The position numbers were made by a program, and so were the translations under genes. From assembly GCF_947631165.1 (NCBI RefSeq), contig NZ_CANRKH010000016.1, positions 1 to 64,000 on the forward strand: a DNA stretch of 64,000 nt, read 5' to 3'. This stretch comes from an uncultured Dysosmobacter sp. (GTDB lineage Bacteria > Bacillota > Clostridia > Oscillospirales > Oscillospiraceae). A model generated the notes under the pieces. That model saw only the letters and a program-made list of their open reading frames with translations, did not search any database and was not told the DNA's origin. Of the stretch, positions 28,791-37,599 are shown one piece after another (the stretch's first letter is position 1; the number at the start of each line of letters is the position of its first letter).

Positions 28791-29444
28791 ATGGAAAGTA
28801 TTTCAGAAAACAAAGAATTACTTCAACAGGTCATGACATTGATCGAAGAACATTTTGGAAAAAAATGCGAAGTTGTTCTTCATGATTTCAATAAAGAGCA
28901 TGATCATACGATCGTGGATATCCGAAACGGTAATATTACCGGACGTGCGATCGGCGGATGCGCTACAAATTTGGGCTTGGAAATTATGAACGGAACGCCG
29001 GCAGAGGACCAGTTCAATTACATTACTTATGCTCCCAATGGCCAGATCTTGAAATCGTCTTCTATCTATTTTCACAATGAAGAAGGAAAGGTCATTGGAT
29101 CATTGTGCTTGAATCTGGACATTTCGGACACGGTATACTTTGAAAAATGTTTGCGGGAATACAACAGTTTCCATGGAGTCAACAAAGAGGATCCGCAGGA
29201 AATTTTCACACCGAACGTCAATGAATTGCTGGACCGATTGATCGAACAGTGTATTCAGAAGTTCGGGAAAGCTCCGAAGTTATTGACAAAAGATGAAAAA
29301 ATGCAGTTCATTGCCGACCTGGATGATAAGGGCGCATTTGTCATCACAAAATCCAGCGATCGCGTTTACTCCATGCTGGGGATCTCCCGGTATACCTTTT
29401 ACACGTATTTGGATGCAGTGCGCAAATTGAAAGGGAAAAAATAA
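28791..29444 (+). CDS. PAS (YheO-type)/HTH transcriptional regulator
   Basis: N-terminal YheO-like PAS domain and C-terminal HTH (KGAFVITKSSDRVYSMLGISRYTFYTYLDAVRKLK). Confidence 0.82.
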   Translation: MESISENKELLQQVMTLIEEHFGKKCEVVLHDFNKEHDHTIVDIRNGNITGRAIGGCATNLGLEIMNGTPAEDQFNYITYAPNGQILKSSSIYFHNEEGKVIGSLCLNLDISDTVYFEKCLREYNSFHGVNKEDPQEIFTPNVNELLDRLIEQCIQKFGKAPKLLTKDEKMQFIADLDDKGAFVITKSSDRVYSMLGISRYTFYTYLDAVRKLKGKK

Positions 29445-29509
29445 GGTCCCCCGTTTGCCATCGTACGCATCTGACTGCTGATTTTTTGTAAGAAAACAAA
29501 CAAAAAGTA

Positions 29510-29538
29510 TTGACAAGGCTCCGCGCGATCTCTATAAT
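29510..29538 (+). promoter_or_regulatory. Consensus sigma-A promoter upstream of ridA-like gene
   Basis: TTGACA - 17 nt - TATAAT. Confidence 0.85.
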
Positions 29539-29672
29539 GAAGCTGGATCGTAAATTCGACAAAAATGGCAGTGTGATGAGATAGGCTTATACGCATCCAA
29601 CGGCGGATGCGGATCGCTTCCGCCGTTGCTTCTTATACGCCTGAGAAAAACAAAATAAAGGAGAGACGCAAG

Positions 29673-30128
29673 ATGTCTGTATATGAAAACCTAAAAGCAC
29701 ATGGGTATGAACTTCCCACGGCATTATCCCCCGCGGGTCTGTATGTTCCGATCAAGCGTACAGGAAACCTTCTTTATCTGTCCGGCCAGGGGAGCATGTG
29801 GAAGGGTGAGCATTTCACTGGCAGAGCCGGCATTGATGTGACTTTGGAGCAGGCGCAGGAAGCGGCCAAATACTGCATGCTCAATACATTGGCAGCACTG
29901 CATGGCTATCTGGGGGATCTGAATCGGGTCAAGAATGTTGTCAAGATCCTTGGCTTTGTCGCGTGCAGCGATGACTTTACCCAGCAGGCGCAGGTGATCA
30001 ACGGCGCTTCTCAGGTCTTGCTGGATGTTTTCGGCGAGAACGGCCGCCATGCAAGATCGGCTATCGGAACCAACAATCTCCCCCTTGGGCTGACCGTGGA
30101 AATCGAATCCATTTTTGAGATTGAGTAA
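29673..30128 (+). CDS. RidA family protein
   Basis: LYVPIKRTGNLLYLSGQGSMWKGEHFTGRAGIDVTLEQAQEAAKYC...ARSAIGTNNLPLGLTVEIESIFEI. Confidence 0.9.
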   Translation: MSVYENLKAHGYELPTALSPAGLYVPIKRTGNLLYLSGQGSMWKGEHFTGRAGIDVTLEQAQEAAKYCMLNTLAALHGYLGDLNRVKNVVKILGFVACSDDFTQQAQVINGASQVLLDVFGENGRHARSAIGTNNLPLGLTVEIESIFEIE

Positions 30129-30143
30129 GGAGGTATGTGTTCT

Positions 30144-31121
30144 ATGCTGGGTCAAAATCTTACTCCCGTGCAGATCGAGGATGTCCTGCGTGCGCGGGAG
30201 CGGCTTTCCAAAACGCTTTTACCCACACCGCTGCTTTGTATGGAGCCATTGAACATCCAGCTCGGAAGAAGGCTCTATTTGAAGGCAGAGAGCCTTCAGC
30301 CTACCGGCGCCTATAAGATCCGCGGGGCGTACAACAAATGCGCCTACCTTGTTGAGCGGTTCGGCAGCGGCATTTCCGTCATTACGGCATCTTCCGGCAA
30401 CCATGGTCTGGCCTGTGCGGCAATGTCCAAAAAGCTGGGGATCCCTGTGAAAGTGGTGGTGCCGGTCCCCACGCCGCAGATCAAGAAGGACTGCATCCGC
30501 AGCATGGGCGCCGAGCTTGTGGAATACGGAGAGACCTATGACGAATCCTTCCAGGAGGCCTGCCGGATCTCAGAGCAGGACGGGTCCTATTATGTGCATC
30601 CGGTTTCTGATACGGAGGTGCTGGGCGCACAGGGCACCATCGGTTTAGAGCTGTTGGAGCAGCTGCCCAGTGTGCAGCAGGTGGTCATTCCGCTGGGCGG
30701 CGGTGGCCTCTCCTCTGGTATCTCTTACTATATCAAGCAAAACAGGCCGGATGTTCAAATCACTTGCGTTATGCCGGAGGGCTCCGCGGTTTATGCCGAA
30801 AGCCGTAAGGCAGGCAAACTGGTGGAGTTGAAGGAATGTCATTCTCTGGCGGATGCGGTCGTCCGAAAAACTGGAGAAGCGTTCCTGTTTCCTTACCTCG
30901 AAAAGTATGTGGACCGAATCGTCACTGTCCGGGAGTCCTCCATCAAAACAGCCATCAAGGATGCGGCACTGTACGCAAAGCTGGTCCTGGAAGGGGCGGG
31001 GGCATTGCCTCTGGCCGCTGTCCTGGAAGGGCAGATCGATCCTTCCCTGACCACCGTCCTCATTTGCAGCGGAGGCAATATCGATCAGAAGGTACTGGAC
31101 GACGCAATGGCGAACGGATAA
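30144..31121 (+). CDS. PLP-dependent threonine/serine dehydratase family protein
   Basis: LYLKAESLQPTGAYKIRGAYNK PLP-lysine motif; SSGNHGLACA; GGGGLSSGI. Confidence 0.9.
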   Translation: MLGQNLTPVQIEDVLRARERLSKTLLPTPLLCMEPLNIQLGRRLYLKAESLQPTGAYKIRGAYNKCAYLVERFGSGISVITASSGNHGLACAAMSKKLGIPVKVVVPVPTPQIKKDCIRSMGAELVEYGETYDESFQEACRISEQDGSYYVHPVSDTEVLGAQGTIGLELLEQLPSVQQVVIPLGGGGLSSGISYYIKQNRPDVQITCVMPEGSAVYAESRKAGKLVELKECHSLADAVVRKTGEAFLFPYLEKYVDRIVTVRESSIKTAIKDAALYAKLVLEGAGALPLAAVLEGQIDPSLTTVLICSGGNIDQKVLDDAMANG

Positions 31122-31262
31122 CGGTTTCCCTGTGAGAATCCGCTGTAGGGGCACAGATTATAAAATTTTGGAAGGGGCTCCCTGCAAACTGTCGTTATGA
31201 CATATGAAGCCCTGCAGTTCCGCCATATCCAACGGAGCTGCCCCAGATAGTACGGACAGCAC

Positions 31263-31306
31263 AAAAGCGGCATTTGGATTGAAATATATCCAGATGCCGC
31301 TTTTTG
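31263..31306 (+). terminator. Intrinsic terminator
   Basis: AAAAGCGGCATTTGGAT..ATCCAGATGCCGCTTTTT. Confidence 0.85.
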
Positions 31307-31321
31307 CTGTCTTTGTAAGCA

Positions 31322-31362
31322 GGACCCGGCGGGGACATCTGAAACGATGTCCCCGCCGGGGT
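31322..31362. terminator. Hairpin at convergent gene end
   Basis: ACCCGGCGGGGACATC..GATGTCCCCGCCGGGGT. Confidence 0.6.
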
Positions 31363-31452
31363 CTTTGTTCAGTTGGACCGTCTGCGGCGCTCTATGCCTT
31401 CCGCCCGGCAGACGCCCTCTGCTTGCCCGCGTCTTCAAAACCAAAGCCCGCT

Positions 31453-32466
31453 TTATACCTCGACCCGCCGGGGGGCGGACTGGCGGTACACGATCTCCGG
31501 CTGGATCAGGAGGCTCCGGGGCTGCGTCAGATGGCCTGCCGCCAGGTCGATGGCCATAGTGAGGCACCGCTCCATGATCTCCCGGATGCGCAGGTCCACC
31601 ACCGTCATGGGCGGGCAGCTGCGGGCGAAGAGCCGCTGGGGCCCGGCGCTGATGGCCAGCACCTGGACCTCCTCTCCGACCCGGACCCCCGCCTCGTGGA
31701 GGGCGCTGAGGATGCCGAAGCCCACCATGTCGTAGGAGCAGAGGATCACCTGGGTCAGGCGCTCCGTCCGCGCCAGCTCCCGGCCCAGCTCGTAGCCGTC
31801 GTCGACCCGGTTGGCGCAGTAGAGCGTCCGGCCCGCCGGGTCCCAGCCATGGGTCTTCAGGACCTCCACCATCCGCTCGCTGCGGGAGGTCAGGCCGTAG
31901 TAGTCCACCGTGTTCATCACCACGGTCACGTCGGTGCCGCCGCAGCGCACGGCGTGTTCCGCCGCCAGACGGGCGGCCTCCATGTGATCCACGGAAACGG
32001 AGGAATAGCCCGGCAGGCTGCGGTTCAGCAGCACGGAGGGTACCGCCGGGGGATGGGCCTCCAGCCAGGCCAGGTCCTCCCGCTGTCCCGCCACAAAGAG
32101 CATGGCGTCGCAGGTGGGGGCTTGCTCCTGGAGCAGGGAACCCAGATAGCCCTGGTCGTAGGGGCGGACGGAGATGTTCACCGGCACCGGAGAAGCGGAG
32201 AGGGCGTTGTTCAAGCCCTGCGTCAGCGGCGGCATGCACATCTCAAAATCCCGCCGGGGCCAGTAGACCGCGATCACCGGCGTGGCCGGCGGACCGCCGC
32301 TCCGGCGGCGGTGGCGGGCAGTGTAGTGCAGTGCTTCCGCCGCCGCCCGCACCCGGGCCTGGGTGTCCGCCGAGATGCGGCGCTTGTTCCCCTGTCCGCT
32401 CAAAACATAGGATACTGTGGAAGCGGAGACGCCGCAGCGCTCCGCAATATCGTATACAGTGGCCAT
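31453..32466 (-). CDS. LacI family transcriptional regulator
   Basis: MATVYDIAERCGVSASTVSYVLSGQGNKRRISADTQARV HTH. Confidence 0.95.
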   Translation of the reverse strand: MATVYDIAERCGVSASTVSYVLSGQGNKRRISADTQARVRAAAEALHYTARHRRRSGGPPATPVIAVYWPRRDFEMCMPPLTQGLNNALSASPVPVNISVRPYDQGYLGSLLQEQAPTCDAMLFVAGQREDLAWLEAHPPAVPSVLLNRSLPGYSSVSVDHMEAARLAAEHAVRCGGTDVTVVMNTVDYYGLTSRSERMVEVLKTHGWDPAGRTLYCANRVDDGYELGRELARTERLTQVILCSYDMVGFGILSALHEAGVRVGEEVQVLAISAGPQRLFARSCPPMTVVDLRIREIMERCLTMAIDLAAGHLTQPRSLLIQPEIVYRQSAPRRVEV

Positions 32467-32696
32467 GCTCCCTCCTGATATGCCCTCCGGCGGTCCTGGT
32501 CATGCAGGCAGAGACCGCAGGGGAGTGCTTTATTGAGCAACTCTCTGACAAGCATATATCACGCCGCTGAAAAAAGCAAGTGCGGAGGCGGAATTTTTCT
32601 TGACAATTTCATGGGTTTGTGAGAATATGTGCTTGAAGAGCTTAATAAAATATATTGTTGAGCAAGTTGAGCAAATTGGATAAGGGGGAAGCAGGC

Positions 32697-35600
32697 ATGA
32701 TGAAACGAAAGACCATGGACGGCAACGAGGCCGCCGCGTATGCATCTTATGCATTTACAGAGGTTGCGACGATTTATCCCATCACACCCTCCAGTCCCAT
32801 GGCGGAGCATGTGGACACCTGGGCCGCCAACGGCATGAAGAACCTGTTCGGCCAGCCGGTCCGGCTGGTGGAGATGCAGAGCGAGGCCGGTGCCTGCGGC
32901 GCCATGCACGGCTCTCTGGAGGCCGGCGCCCTGACCACCAGCTACACTGCCTCTCAGGGCCTGATGCTGATGATCCCGCCGCTGTACCGCATCTCCGGCC
33001 AGCTGCTGCCGGGCGTCATCCATGTGGCGGCCCGGACGGTGGGCACCAGCGCCTTCTCCATCTTCGGCGACCACTCCGACGTGATGGCCTGCCGCCAGAC
33101 CGGCTTCGCTCAGCTGGCCTCCTCCTGCGTGCAGGAGTGCATGGACCTGGCGGCGGTGGCCCATCTGTCCGCCATCAAGGCCCGGGTCCCCTTCATGCAC
33201 TTTTTCGACGGCTTCCGCACCAGCCACGAGATCCAGAAGATCGAAGTGCTGGACTATGAGGACCTGCGGAGCATGCTGGACACGGACGCGGTGGACCGCT
33301 TCCGGGCCAACGCCCTGAACAGCGAGCATCCTCTGATGCGCTCCACCGTCATCAACCCGGACACCGCCTTCCAGCTGCGGGAGGCTGTGAACCCCTATTA
33401 CGACGCCGTACCGGGCATCGTGGAGGACTACATGGCCCAAATGAGCGCCCTGACGGGCCGGGACTACAAACTGTTCAACTACTACGGCGACCCGGAGGCG
33501 GAGGAGGTCGTCATCGCCATGGGCAGTGTGTCCGGCTGCCTCCAGGAGGTGGTGAAGTACCTGAATGAGCGGGGCCGGAAGGTGGGCTTCCTCCAGGTGC
33601 GGCTGTACCGCCCCTTCAGCGCCGAGCACTTCCTGAAAGCCCTGCCGGAGAGCTGCCGCCGTCTGACAGTGCTGGACCGCACCAAGGAGCCGGGAGCCAA
33701 CGGCGAGCCGCTGTATGAGGACGTGTGCGCCGTGCTGCTCCACGGCCAGCGGCACCTCCAGGTGCTGGGCGGGCGGTACGGCCTCTCCAGCAAGGATACC
33801 ACGCCTGCCCAGATGATCGCCGTGTACGACAACATGGAGGGCGAGCAGAAGAACCACTTCACCGTGGGCATCACCGACGATGTGACCTTCCACTCTCTGC
33901 CCGTTGGGGAAAACGTGGTCACGGCGGACGCGCGGACCATCAGCTGCAAGTTCTGGGGCCTGGGGTCCGACGGCACCGTGGGCGCCAACAAGAACAGCAT
34001 CAAGATCATTGGCGACAACACGGACCAGTACGTCCAGGCGTATTTTGAGTACGACACTAAAAAATCCGGCGGCGTGACCAAGAGCCACCTGCGGTTCGGC
34101 CACACCCCCATCCTCTCCACCTACTACGTCACCATGGCGGACTTTGTGGCCTGCCACAATCAGAGCTACATCGCAAAATACGATATCGTCAACGAGATCA
34201 AGGAGGGCGGCACCTTCCTGCTGAACTGCGGCTGGTCCGACGAGGACCTGGAGCGCCACCTTCCCAACAAGGTCAAGCGGCTGCTGGCTCAGCGCCATGT
34301 GAAGTTCTACACCATCGACGCGACCCGCATCGCCGGGGAGATCGGCCTGGGCAACCGGACCAACAGCGTGCTGCAATCCGCGTTCTTCAAGCTCAGCGGC
34401 GTGCTCCCCACGGACCAGGCGGTGGAGTATATGAAGGACGCAATCAAAAAGACCTATGGCCGCAAGGGCGACAAGGTGGTGGCCATGAACTGCGCCGCCG
34501 TGGACGCGGGACTCTCCGGCATCCACGAGATACATATCCCGGAGCATTGGGCTGCCCTCACCGACGAGGCGGAGCCGGAGGATCTGTCCTCTCCGTACTA
34601 TGTGCGCACCGTCATGAAGGCGGTGAACGCCCAAAAGGGGGACTCTCTGCCGGTCAGCGTGTTCAAGGACGCCGCCGACGGCACCGTGCCCATGGCCACC
34701 TCCAAGTATGAGAAGCGGGGCTTTGCCTCCCAGGTGGCCAGCTGGCTGCCGGAGAACTGCATCGGCTGCAACCTGTGCTCCCTGGTGTGCCCCCACGCCG
34801 CCATCCGGCCCTTCCTGCTGAATGAGGAAGAAGTGGAGAAGGCCCCGGAGGATTATGTGACCAAGGAGGCCAAGGGCAGGGGCTTCCAGGGCCTGCGCTA
34901 CCGTATCCAGGTGGACCCGCTGGACTGCACCGGCTGCGGCAGCTGCGCCGCCGCCTGCATCGCCAAGGACAAGGCCATCGTCATGAAGCCCATCGAGAGC
35001 CAGCTGCCGGAGCAGCCCAACTGGGACTACAGCCTGGCCCTCAGCCCCAAGCCCAACCCCATGAGCAAATTCACTGTCAAGGGCAGCCAGTACGAGCAGC
35101 CCCTGCTGGAGTTCTCCGGCGCCTGCGCCGGCTGCGGCGAGACGCCCTACATGAAGCTGCTGACGCAGCTGTTCGGCGAGCGGATGGTGGTGGCAAACGC
35201 CACCGGCTGCACCCAGGCCTGGGGCTTCAGCGTCCCCAGCTATCCCTATACCACCAAACCCAACGGCCGCGGCCCCGCCCTTTCCAACTCCCTGTTTGAA
35301 AACAACGCCGAATACTCCCTGGGCATGGTGCTCAGTGTCCGCCAGCAGCGGCTGCGGCTGGCGCAGGAGGTTCGGGAGCTGGCGGACGAGACGAAGGACG
35401 AGGCGCTGAAAGCCGCCCTCCAGGCCTGGCTGGACGGCTTTGAGGACAAGGAGCGCACCATTGCGCTGAGCGACGCCGTCATTGAGGCGCTGAGAAACTG
35501 CCCCGAGACCGGCGAGCTGATCGAAAAGGTCCGCCGGGCCCAGGATCAGCTGGTAAAAAAGAGCATGTGGATGTACGGCGGCGACGGCTGGGCCTACGAC

Positions 35601-36275
35601 ATCGGCTATGGCGGCCTGGACCACGTGCTGGCCAGCGGCGAGGACGTGAACATTTTGGTGGTGGACACAGAGGTCTACTCCAACACCGGCGGCCAGGCGT
35701 CCAAGGCCACGCCGCTGGGCGCAGTGGCTCAGTTCGCGGCCTCCGGCAAAAAGACGGAGAAGAAGGATCTGGGCATGCTGGCGGCCCAGTACCAGAACGT
35801 GTACGTGGCGTCGGTGGCTCTTGGGGCGGACCCCGCCCAGTACATCCGGGCGCTGAAGGAGGCCGAGGCCCACAACGGCCCGTCCCTCATCGTGGCCTAT
35901 GCGCCCTGCATCAACCACGGCATCGTCAAGGGCATGGCCTTTGCCCAGGAGGAATCCAAGCTGGCCGTGAAGAGCGGCTACTGGGTCCTGTACCGCTATG
36001 ACCCGAAGCTGCGGCTGGAGGGCAAGAACCCCTTCACGCTGGACTTCCAGGACCCCAAGTACGACCTGCGGGAATTCCTCATGGGCGAGGTCCGGTTCAA
36101 CTCCCTGCAAAGGACCTTCCCGGAAAAGGCGGAGGCCCTGCTGACGGAGGCCCGGACCCAGTGCCGGGAGCGCTGGGCGCGGTACAACCACATGGCGAAT
36201 CAGGACTATTCCCATCTCCTGGACGTGCTGGAGGACTATCCCATCCATCCGGTCCAAAAGGGCGAGACTACCTGA
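32697..36275 (+). CDS. nifJ: Pyruvate:ferredoxin (flavodoxin) oxidoreductase
   Basis: KTMDGNEAAAYASYAFTEVATIYPITPSSPMAEHVD; two 4Fe-4S CxxCxxCxxxC motifs; GDGWAYDIGYGGLDHVLASG TPP site. Confidence 0.98.
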   Translation: MMKRKTMDGNEAAAYASYAFTEVATIYPITPSSPMAEHVDTWAANGMKNLFGQPVRLVEMQSEAGACGAMHGSLEAGALTTSYTASQGLMLMIPPLYRISGQLLPGVIHVAARTVGTSAFSIFGDHSDVMACRQTGFAQLASSCVQECMDLAAVAHLSAIKARVPFMHFFDGFRTSHEIQKIEVLDYEDLRSMLDTDAVDRFRANALNSEHPLMRSTVINPDTAFQLREAVNPYYDAVPGIVEDYMAQMSALTGRDYKLFNYYGDPEAEEVVIAMGSVSGCLQEVVKYLNERGRKVGFLQVRLYRPFSAEHFLKALPESCRRLTVLDRTKEPGANGEPLYEDVCAVLLHGQRHLQVLGGRYGLSSKDTTPAQMIAVYDNMEGEQKNHFTVGITDDVTFHSLPVGENVVTADARTISCKFWGLGSDGTVGANKNSIKIIGDNTDQYVQAYFEYDTKKSGGVTKSHLRFGHTPILSTYYVTMADFVACHNQSYIAKYDIVNEIKEGGTFLLNCGWSDEDLERHLPNKVKRLLAQRHVKFYTIDATRIAGEIGLGNRTNSVLQSAFFKLSGVLPTDQAVEYMKDAIKKTYGRKGDKVVAMNCAAVDAGLSGIHEIHIPEHWAALTDEAEPEDLSSPYYVRTVMKAVNAQKGDSLPVSVFKDAADGTVPMATSKYEKRGFASQVASWLPENCIGCNLCSLVCPHAAIRPFLLNEEEVEKAPEDYVTKEAKGRGFQGLRYRIQVDPLDCTGCGSCAAACIAKDKAIVMKPIESQLPEQPNWDYSLALSPKPNPMSKFTVKGSQYEQPLLEFSGACAGCGETPYMKLLTQLFGERMVVANATGCTQAWGFSVPSYPYTTKPNGRGPALSNSLFENNAEYSLGMVLSVRQQRLRLAQEVRELADETKDEALKAALQAWLDGFEDKERTIALSDAVIEALRNCPETGELIEKVRRAQDQLVKKSMWMYGGDGWAYDIGYGGLDHVLASGEDVNILVVDTEVYSNTGGQASKATPLGAVAQFAASGKKTEKKDLGMLAAQYQNVYVASVALGADPAQYIRALKEAEAHNGPSLIVAYAPCINHGIVKGMAFAQEESKLAVKSGYWVLYRYDPKLRLEGKNPFTLDFQDPKYDLREFLMGEVRFNSLQRTFPEKAEALLTEARTQCRERWARYNHMANQDYSHLLDVLEDYPIHPVQKGETT

Positions 36276-36280
36276 TACGG

Positions 36281-36450
36281 ATTACGAATAAAACGATTTG
36301 GTCGTTTTATTAGGGCTGCGTATACGGCCCGGCGGCGCAGCCGCCAGGGATGTTGTCCATGCTTTTCTTGGCGCCGCAGGCGCGGCGGAGCAAAGCACCG
36401 CAATAAAAACTTTTTAAAGTTTTTTATCAGGTATGAAAATATCCGTACGG
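36281..36450. repeat. Composite multi-hairpin element after nifJ
   Basis: ACGGAT..ATCCGT ends; AATAAAACG..CGTTTTATT, GGCGGCGCAGCCGCC, CGCCGCAGGCGCGGCG, AAAAACTTTTTAAAGTTTTT hairpins. Confidence 0.6.
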
Positions 36451-36459
36451 ACAGAACAA

Positions 36460-36500
36460 GCCGCCGGTGTGTGATACATCACACACCGGCGGCCTTTTTC
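36460..36500. terminator. Bidirectional terminator
   Basis: GCCGCCGGTGTGTGAT-AC-ATCACACACCGGCGGCCTTTTT. Confidence 0.85.
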
Positions 36501-36527
36501 GCGTTTCAAATGGCGGGGGAGAGGCGG

Positions 36528-37472
36528 TCAGCGCAGGACCATTCTGGCGCAGCCGCAGATACCGGCGTCGTTCCCCAGCCTCGCCAGGGTCATGGGCGTA
36601 TCGGCGGAGACGTGGAAGGCGTATTTTTTATGATACGCCTTCATGGCGGAGAGCAGGATGTCCCCCGCCCGGCTCATGCCGCCGCCGATGACGAACACGT
36701 CGGGGTCGATAACGCAGGAGACGTAGCTCAGGGCGCGGCCCAGGTAACCGGCGCAACGGTCCAGGATCCGCAGCGCCATCCCGTCTCCGGCCCGGGCTTG
36801 GTCGCAGATGTCCCGGGCGGTCAGCGGTTCGATCTGCCGCAAGGCTGAGGGTGCGGCGCAGTCCGCCAGCATCTGCCGCCCCATGCGGACGATGCCGTTG
36901 GCGGAGGCATACTGCTCCAGGCAGCCCCGTTTGCCGCAGCTGCACGGCACGGTCTCCAGCGGCTCCACGGTCATGTGGCCGATCTCGCCTGCGCCGCCGT
37001 GGGCGCCGGCCACGATCTGGCCGTCCAGGGCCACGCCGCCGCCCACGCCGGTGCCCAGCGTGACCATCACGGCGCTGTGATAGCCCATGCCGCCGCCCTT
37101 CCAAAGCTCGCCCAGGGCGGCGGCGTTGGCGTCGTTGGCGGCACGGACCCGGGGGATCTCCGGCAGCAGCCGGTTCATCTCCTCCTTGACGTTCAGCACG
37201 CCCCAGCCCAAATTGACGCATTTGAACACCGTGTTCTGCCCGTCCACCGGCCCTGGGACCCCAATGCCAATGCCGGCCGCCTGCGCCGGGGCGATGCCCC
37301 GTCTCTCCAGCGCGGCCCGTATCGACGCTGCCACGTCCGGCAGAATGTGGCAGCCCTGATCCTCTGTCCGGGTTGGGATCTCCCATTTTTCACACAGCGT
37401 CCCATCCGCCAGGAACAGACCCAGCTTCACGGTGGTCCCGCCGATGTCCACGCCCAAGGCATACTTTTCCAT
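36528..37472 (-). CDS. ROK family glucokinase-like protein
   Basis: ALGVDIGGTTVKLGLFLADG; CSCGKRGCLEQYAS zinc motif. Confidence 0.93.
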   Translation of the reverse strand: MEKYALGVDIGGTTVKLGLFLADGTLCEKWEIPTRTEDQGCHILPDVAASIRAALERRGIAPAQAAGIGIGVPGPVDGQNTVFKCVNLGWGVLNVKEEMNRLLPEIPRVRAANDANAAALGELWKGGGMGYHSAVMVTLGTGVGGGVALDGQIVAGAHGGAGEIGHMTVEPLETVPCSCGKRGCLEQYASANGIVRMGRQMLADCAAPSALRQIEPLTARDICDQARAGDGMALRILDRCAGYLGRALSYVSCVIDPDVFVIGGGMSRAGDILLSAMKAYHKKYAFHVSADTPMTLARLGNDAGICGCARMVLR

Positions 37473-37599
37473 AGGTTCGTCTCCTTTCTTTTGCGCGGAG
37501 GCGCGGAAGCCTTCGCGGTTTTTTGTCGTCCCGTCAGACTGTCAAGCGGGACAGCCGGTCCCCGGGTCGGCAGGCCGCCGCCGGATATGCGCCGCCGGC

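Noticed and set aside
32559-36257. 1232-aa minus-strand ORF opposite nifJ
   Set aside because: Antisense shadow of a GC-rich, codon-biased gene; low-complexity His/Val/Leu-rich sequence without recognisable domains, and nifJ is unambiguous.
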